Shown piece by piece: positions 14,883 through 19,165 of a DNA stretch of 19,165 nt. Origin of the DNA: Steroidobacteraceae bacterium. GTDB lineage: Bacteria; Pseudomonadota; Gammaproteobacteria; Steroidobacterales; Steroidobacteraceae. Numbering within the stretch: the first letter of the stretch is position 1; each line of letters begins with the position of its first letter. The stretch is from NCBI GenBank assembly GCA_025927665.1, contig JAICKZ010000014.1, positions 1-19,165 of the forward strand, given 5' to 3'. Below the pieces are notes generated by a model, which saw only the letters and a program-made list of their open reading frames with translations, ran no database searches and was not told the origin of the DNA. The position numbers and the translations under genes were made by a program.

Positions 14883-15359
14883 CTAACCAATGGCAGCTTG
14901 CTTGTTAACCGCGGCTGGTATATGAGTAAGGATAGATAATGGATAACGCGTGCCTACAAGATAATCGTCAATACACTTGGTGACCATGGGGCTACGTAAT
15001 TGCCATTGTTTCTCGGTCATCTCATTACGAGGTAGCCACAATGTACGTTTGATACCGTGATCAAGCGGACGGTCAGGATCGTGGTCAATCACTCTGCCAC
15101 AAAAGGTTACTCTCAAAAAACTGACGCTCCGTTCTGGGTGCTGCCAAAGATAAATGCCAATTACTGCTTCTGGCTGGAAAGTCCAAGCTGTTTCTTCCAG
15201 GGTTTCGCGGATTACCGCTGCGGTGAAGCTTTCATTCACTTCGAGATGTCCTGCAGGTTGATTGATAACCAATCGATTACCCACGTGCTCTTCAACCATC
15301 AAGAACCGGCCATCGTTTTCTACAATCGCCGCAACAGTGACATCGGGTTTCCAGGTCAT
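14883..15359 (-). CDS. nudJ: NudJ-type Nudix pyrophosphatase
   Basis: Nudix hydrolase of the NudJ group (thiamine pyrophosphate and nucleotide tri/diphosphate phosphatase in E. coli), 158 residues. The start MTWKPDVTVAAIVEN, NQPAGHLEVNES, SVSFLRVTFCG, LRSPMV and GTRYPLSIL match NudJ along its length. The Nudix box reads GHLEVNESFTAAVIRETLEE (metal-binding RE..EE intact) and then TAW, so the Gly of the EExG signature is Ala; I believe this occurs in other NudJ relatives. A longer reading frame from 15416 exists inside purB, but ATG 15359, 4 bases after the purB stop, gives the family start. In E. coli, mnmA and hflD lie between these two genes; here they are absent. Confidence 0.92.
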   Translation of the reverse strand: MTWKPDVTVAAIVENDGRFLMVEEHVGNRLVINQPAGHLEVNESFTAAVIRETLEETAWTFQPEAVIGIYLWQHPERSVSFLRVTFCGRVIDHDPDRPLDHGIKRTLWLPRNEMTEKQWQLRSPMVTKCIDDYLVGTRYPLSILTHIPAAVNKQAAIG

Positions 15360-15363
15360 TCGT

Positions 15364-16731
15364 TCAGATCTTCTGTGCCAATTGAGTCGCGATACCCAGA
15401 TAATTGGCCGGGGCAAGTTTCAATAGCGTTTGTTTGGCGGCCTCTGGAAGAGAAAGCTTGTTAATAAATTCCCGCAAGGATTCTGCATTTAACCTTTGAC
15501 CGCGCGTCAAGTCCTTCAGCTGTTCATAGGCATTCTCAACCCCGTAACGTCGCATCACAGTTTGAATAGGTTCGGCTAGCAATTCCCAATTGGCATCTAA
15601 ATCTTCCAACATTTTACTGGTGTTGATATCGATGCGATCCAAGCCGCGGTTGATGGATTTCCACGCGAGCAAACTATGCGATACCGCGACACCTACATTG
15701 CGCATTACCGTGGAGTCGGTCAGATCTCGTTGCCACCGCGAAACTGGAAGTTTATCGGCAAAAAATCGCAGTAAGGCATTGGCAAGACTCAAATTTCCCT
15801 CGCCATTTTCAAAGTCGATGGGATTGACCTTATGCGGCATGGTGGAAGATCCAGTTTCACCAGCAATTACACGCTGTTTGAAATAGCCCAATGAAATGTA
15901 GCCCCAGATGTCGCGACAAAAGTCGATCAATACTGTGTTCAGGCCGGCAAGGGCATCGAAATATTCGCCATTCCAGTCGTGAGGCTCAATCTGTGTGGTA
16001 TATGGATTCCAGTTTAAATTCATTGACTCAACAAAGGCTTGGCCAAACTTTGCCCAATTTACTTCAGGATATGCAACTACGTGTGCATTGAAGTTACCCA
16101 CTGCGCCATTTATTTTCCCAAGGATAGTCACATTGGCAAGCCGATCCATTTGGCGTTGCAGGCGATATATAACATTCGCCAATTCCTTTCCCAAGGTCGT
16201 GGGTGTGGCAGGCTGTCCATGGGTTCTAGATATCATTGGTTGTTCAGCATAATGATGAGAAAGGTCTTTTAAGCGATTGATTAGTTTTATAACTGTTGGT
16301 ACTAATACTTGATCGCGCGCTTCCTTTAGCATTAACGCATAGCTGAGATTATTGATGTCTTCTGAAGTGCAGGCAAAATGCACAAACTCACGTCGAGCTT
16401 TACCTTCTGGAAAAGCGTCAAGTCGCGCCTTCACCAGATATTCCACCGCTTTCACATCATGGTTAGTAGTGCGCTCATACTCCTTGACCTTAACTGCATC
16501 TTCAATGCTTAAGCTTGCTGCCAATTCATCCAGTGTTTTCATGACCACCGCTGGTAAGCCTTGTAGTTCCTTGATTGCAGGTTCATTGGCCAGTGCCTTG
16601 AACCATAGAGCTTCCACACGAACCCGTTGTCGAATCAAACCATATTCGCTGAATAGGTTACGTAGCTCGCTGACTTTGTCAGCATAGCGACCATCGATGG
16701 GAGAAATGGCGGTCAGCGGAGTTAGATTCAT
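15364..16731 (-). CDS. purB: PurB, adenylosuccinate lyase
   Basis: Fumarase/aspartase-superfamily enzyme that removes fumarate from SAICAR and from adenylosuccinate in purine synthesis. The 455 residues match the E. coli-type enzyme. Signature elements are RYADKVSELR (15-24), TTNHDVKAVEY (88-98), HFACTSEDINN (118-128), the catalytic-His stretch SRTHGQPATPTT (168-179), and the flexible loop GSSTMPHKVNPIDFENGEG (294-312) with the active-site Ser. The ATG at 16731 gives the standard MNLTPLTAISPIDGRY start. nudJ follows 4 bases downstream, so the two are likely co-transcribed from a promoter at about 16774-16801. Confidence 0.97.
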   Translation of the reverse strand: MNLTPLTAISPIDGRYADKVSELRNLFSEYGLIRQRVRVEALWFKALANEPAIKELQGLPAVVMKTLDELAASLSIEDAVKVKEYERTTNHDVKAVEYLVKARLDAFPEGKARREFVHFACTSEDINNLSYALMLKEARDQVLVPTVIKLINRLKDLSHHYAEQPMISRTHGQPATPTTLGKELANVIYRLQRQMDRLANVTILGKINGAVGNFNAHVVAYPEVNWAKFGQAFVESMNLNWNPYTTQIEPHDWNGEYFDALAGLNTVLIDFCRDIWGYISLGYFKQRVIAGETGSSTMPHKVNPIDFENGEGNLSLANALLRFFADKLPVSRWQRDLTDSTVMRNVGVAVSHSLLAWKSINRGLDRIDINTSKMLEDLDANWELLAEPIQTVMRRYGVENAYEQLKDLTRGQRLNAESLREFINKLSLPEAAKQTLLKLAPANYLGIATQLAQKI

Positions 16732-16773
16732 GTGTCAACATCCAGTGCAAGCGGCAATTCACAAACAGCTGGC

Positions 16774-16801
16774 ATGATACCGCATGTCACTCAATAATCA
16801 G
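16774..16801 (-). promoter_or_regulatory. Candidate sigma-70 promoter of purB-nudJ
   Basis: Minus strand: CTGATT (16796-16801), 16-base spacer, TATCAT (16774-16779), about 43 bases before the purB ATG. The -35 hexamer is weak. The GGTATCATG context around the -10 element resembles that of the tRNA-Lys promoter in this window. No PurR-type operator (ACGCAAACGTTTGCGT-like) is visible nearby. Confidence 0.4.
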
Positions 16802-16838
16802 CTCTTGATTGTTAACGTATCAACTGGTCATCGCAACT

Positions 16839-17486
16839 ATGAATATTGCTGCTCATTTGCTGGATGATTCAAGCTTGTTGCAGCGACTGCAAAGCCGATT
16901 GCGAAACTCTTCATTGCTTGATTCACTTGCAATGCCCTTGATTGCCGGCGTCGATGTAACGCAACAAGCGGAGATTGCGCAACAGTTGCCAGCCAATCGT
17001 ATACCCGCCGCGGTGTTGGTGCCCATTGTGCGGCGTGATGAACTCACGATACTGCTTACTCAAAGGGCGGCTCACCTGCGAAATCATGCGGGTCAAATCA
17101 GCTTTCCTGGCGGACGAATCGAAGCACAGGATGCGGATGCAATTCAAACGGCCTTGCGCGAGACCGAAGAAGAAATTGGTTTATCGCGCCAACACGTACA
17201 AGTCTTGGGTTGCTTGTCATCGCATTTCATATTCACTGGCTACTGCGTTACACCCATTGTGGCATTGGTGCATCCCACGTTTAACTTAGAGATTGATACT
17301 AATGAAGTGAAGGACGTGTTCGAGGTACCATTAAAATATGTTTTGAATCCCATCAATCATCAGGCGCGGGAGCGCCAAATTGGTGATATCACTGTCCGTG
17401 TATACGATCTGCCCTATGGCGAGCGGCATATCTGGGGTGCAACGGCGGGTATCTTGATGAATCTTTATCGCTTGTTGAATCAATAA
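16839..17486 (+). CDS. nudL: NudL-type Nudix CoA pyrophosphatase
   Basis: CoA/acyl-CoA pyrophosphatase of the NudL (YeaB, UPF0035) group, 215 residues from the ATG at 16839. The diagnostic UPF0035 stretch LLTQRAAHLRNHAGQISFPG (72-91) immediately precedes a Nudix box beginning at GGRIEAQDADAI and ending RETEEEIGL (107-115) with all catalytic Glu residues. Upstream in-frame TTG at 16809 would add 10 residues without family support. Divergent from purB; the 107-base gap must hold its promoter, which I could not assign. mazG starts 7 bases after the stop, suggesting an operon of two nucleotide-hydrolysing enzymes. Confidence 0.9.
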   Translation: MNIAAHLLDDSSLLQRLQSRLRNSSLLDSLAMPLIAGVDVTQQAEIAQQLPANRIPAAVLVPIVRRDELTILLTQRAAHLRNHAGQISFPGGRIEAQDADAIQTALRETEEEIGLSRQHVQVLGCLSSHFIFTGYCVTPIVALVHPTFNLEIDTNEVKDVFEVPLKYVLNPINHQARERQIGDITVRVYDLPYGERHIWGATAGILMNLYRLLNQ

Positions 17487-17493
17487 TTTTCCG

Positions 17494-18315
17494 ATGAACA
17501 ATATTCTGCGTTTACTGCAAATCATGAGCACCTTGCGTGATCCAATCAAAGGATGTCCTTGGGACAAGGAACAAAATTTTGCGACGATTGCACCTTATAC
17601 GATTGAAGAAGCCTACGAAGTTGCTGATGCAATTGCGCGTAACAATATGCAGGCACTTAAAGATGAACTAGGCGACTTATTGTTTCAAGTGGTGTTCCAT
17701 TCGCAGATGGCTGCTGAACAGGGCGCGTTTAATTTCGATGAGGTCGCCGCTGCTATTTGCGACAAGATGGAGCGACGACATCCACATGTATTTGGCGATG
17801 AGCACATTGCCAATGCCGCAGAGCAAAACGTGGCATGGGAAGAGCATAAACGTCGCGAGCGCATACACGATGCGCAGCAAAGTAACAGTGTGCTGGACAA
17901 TATTCCGCTCGCACTGCCTGCCTTAACGCGTGCCGTCAAACTTGGCAAACGTGCGGCGACCATTGGCTTCGAATGGCCGGACGTACAAGGTGCACTTGAT
18001 AAGATGGCAGAAGAACTCAACGAGGTTCAAGCAGCAATCGATGAGTCTGCGCCCACTGAAAAGGTTGCCGACGAATTGGGTGATGTGATGTTTTGCGTGG
18101 TGAATGTATGCCGACATCTCAACATCGACCCAGAGGCGGCGTTACGCACGGTTAACAGCAAGTTTGAACGTCGCTTTCGCTATGTCGAGTCGCGCTTGCA
18201 ACAGACAGGGCAAGATTCAAAACAAACTTCGCTGGCTGTGATGGATGGGTATTGGGATGAAGCAAAGCAGAAGGAACGCGAGAATCAGACCAATGAAATC
18301 AACAGCGATCAATGA
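17494..18315 (+). CDS. mazG: MazG, nucleoside triphosphate pyrophosphohydrolase
   Basis: All-alpha NTP pyrophosphohydrolase that removes aberrant NTPs and, in E. coli, lowers (p)ppGpp during starvation. 273 residues with the two tandem MazG domains of the gammaproteobacterial enzyme. The first has EEAYE (38-42) and DELGD (57-61), and the second EELNE (173-177) and DELGD (192-196). The CPWD signature (21-24) and GFEWPD (158-163) are also present. The C-terminal domain is the catalytic one in E. coli. The TGA stop overlaps the downstream ATG as ATGA. A MazG near relA in one window is coincidental in distance but functionally related. Confidence 0.96.
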   Translation: MNNILRLLQIMSTLRDPIKGCPWDKEQNFATIAPYTIEEAYEVADAIARNNMQALKDELGDLLFQVVFHSQMAAEQGAFNFDEVAAAICDKMERRHPHVFGDEHIANAAEQNVAWEEHKRRERIHDAQQSNSVLDNIPLALPALTRAVKLGKRAATIGFEWPDVQGALDKMAEELNEVQAAIDESAPTEKVADELGDVMFCVVNVCRHLNIDPEAALRTVNSKFERRFRYVESRLQQTGQDSKQTSLAVMDGYWDEAKQKERENQTNEINSDQ

Positions 18316-18857
18316 TGAGCACATTCAAAATATTGTTTAGCATCGGCTTAAGCATCATGCTCTTGGCAAGTCGTATTCATGCAGAACCTTCTAGTTCACT
18401 TGTCGACAAAGATGCCGCAGGTGCATTCGTGCAGGATTTCTATAACTGGTATGTGCCCATGGCGTTGAAACAGAAGAATTCCTTGCCGTGGGAAACCGCC
18501 ATTGCCCTTAAGCCGGACTTGTTCGTTACCAAGTTGGCGCTTGCGCTACGTGTTGACTCGCATACATTTGCAAAGTCAGACGGCAGTTACACAATGCTGG
18601 AAACTGATCCATTTCTCAACACCGATAATCCATGTGAGCACTATCTGGTCGGCGACGTTGTTGAGTATGAGCGCAGCTATCGCGCGAACTTACAAGTAAT
18701 TTGCCGTGGCAAATTAAATTCCAAGGTACTACTGCAAGCAGAGGTCATTAAGAAAAAAGATCACTGGCTATTCGCGAATTTTTATTATCCACAGGGTAAT
18801 GATCTTTTTCAGTTACTGAAAGAGCTGCGCAAAAAGCGCCGTAATGATTTGGAATAA
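18312..18857 (+). CDS. Exported DUF3828-like protein of unknown function
   Basis: 181 residues with a Sec-type signal peptide (hydrophobic core about 6-19, probable cleavage after IHA near residue 24). The mature part begins with a FYNWYV motif (43-48), then a DPFLNTDNPCEHY stretch, and ends in a basic tail (LRKKRRN). The FY.WY start and DPF..xxD segment recall DUF3828 proteins, whose function is unknown. Two ATGs (18312 and 18315) are possible; the first overlaps the mazG stop, implying co-translation with mazG. It converges with the protease gene: the stop codons lie 1 base apart with no terminator between. No enzymatic motif is seen. Confidence 0.7.
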   Translation: MMSTFKILFSIGLSIMLLASRIHAEPSSSLVDKDAAGAFVQDFYNWYVPMALKQKNSLPWETAIALKPDLFVTKLALALRVDSHTFAKSDGSYTMLETDPFLNTDNPCEHYLVGDVVEYERSYRANLQVICRGKLNSKVLLQAEVIKKKDHWLFANFYYPQGNDLFQLLKELRKKRRNDLE

Positions 18858-18858
18858 G

Positions 18859-19165
18859 TTAGTTATGCGCGATGCTGCTAGCATTGATCGATGAATGATT
18901 GCATCCCGGCTGATTGAGCAATTGAGATAAAGCGCGACAGGCATTCACCGACGAGAGCTTATCCACGGTGCTTGTTTCAGAACTTTGCAACAACAATTTT
19001 TGTACGTAGATACTGTCCAGCTTTGCGTGTTCGGGATGGCTAGCTAACAATAGTGCAACGGTACCACTGATCTCCGCAGTGGCAATCGAATTACCAGAAC
19101 TAAAATCGTACCCTCCACCGGGCACAAGCGTTAGCACGTCACGGCCAGGCGCATTTAATACCGAA
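18859..19165 (-). CDS. Subtilisin-like serine protease (S8 family), C-terminal fragment
   Basis: Partial gene running off the right edge; only the C-terminal end is present. The reading frame opens with VLNAPGRDVLTLVPGGGYDF and continues SSGNSIATAEISGTVALLLA, which corresponds to the GTSMAxPxxxG active-site helix of S8 peptidases; the Ser after Asn in SGNS is the candidate nucleophile. About 70 residues follow with a mostly helical VNACRAL segment and end in IAHN. The catalytic Asp and His lie outside the window. The substitution of the usual Thr by Asn before the Ser and of Pro by Ala is unusual but does not abolish the fold. It ends 1 base after the convergent DUF3828-like gene. Confidence 0.8.
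   Translation of the reverse strand, partial: SVLNAPGRDVLTLVPGGGYDFSSGNSIATAEISGTVALLLASHPEHAKLDSIYVQKLLLQSSETSTVDKLSSVNACRALSQLLNQPGCNHSSINASSIAHN

Noticed and set aside
1..19165. CRISPR arrays, insertion sequences, phage genes, riboswitches.
   Set aside because: No spaced direct repeats, terminal inverted repeats, transposase or integrase motifs, or recognisable aptamer structure was seen, including upstream of queE/queC.

Overview
The window is a chromosomal segment of a gammaproteobacterium with moderate GC content. The evidence is the diagnostic gene order ruvC-ruvA-ruvB-ybgC-tolQ-tolR-tolA-tolB-pal-cpoB-queE-queC, a monofunctional RelA with a dead HD domain, NudJ next to PurB, and NudL-MazG. 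I cannot name a genus. No insertion sequence, transposase, integrase, phage gene or CRISPR array is visible, and no stretch over 300 bases lacks a gene.

Layout. (1) 1-1889, minus: relA, cut by the window edge at its C-terminus; its 5' end is ambiguous (no in-frame ATG). (2) 2005-4707, plus: ruvC-ruvA-ruvB-ybgC, Holliday-junction processing plus a hotdog thioesterase, with ATGA overlaps at ruvC/ruvA and ruvB/ybgC. (3) 4743-9511, plus: the complete Tol-Pal envelope-constriction machine. (4) 9529-10894, plus: queE and queC, two steps of 7-deazaguanine (queuosine precursor) synthesis. (5) 10965-14492, plus: a three-gene accessory cassette between queC and a tRNA-Lys. It encodes a HAD-like/polytopic membrane protein with faint UbiA-like features, a GMC flavoprotein with a Cys-Cys-x4-Cys motif suggesting an Fe-S cluster, and a small protein with a twin-arginine signal. 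(6) 14539-14614, minus: tRNA-Lys(UUU) with encoded CCA and its own GC-discriminator promoter. (7) 14883-16731, minus: purB-nudJ. (8) 16839-18857, plus: nudL-mazG and a small exported DUF3828-like protein. (9) 18859-19165, minus: the C-terminal end of a subtilisin-like protease.

How the genes work together. Most of the window is housekeeping: alarmone synthesis, recombination, envelope integrity, tRNA modification, purine synthesis and nucleotide-pool sanitation. The part least explained by known families is the 10965-14492 cassette. Its layout (membrane HAD fusion, then a cytoplasm-type FAD/Fe-S subunit without its own signal, then a short Tat-signal protein) looks like a membrane-associated periplasmic oxidoreductase exported by a hitchhiker mechanism and coupled to a membrane phosphatase or transferase. 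That reading is inference; the substrate is unknown.
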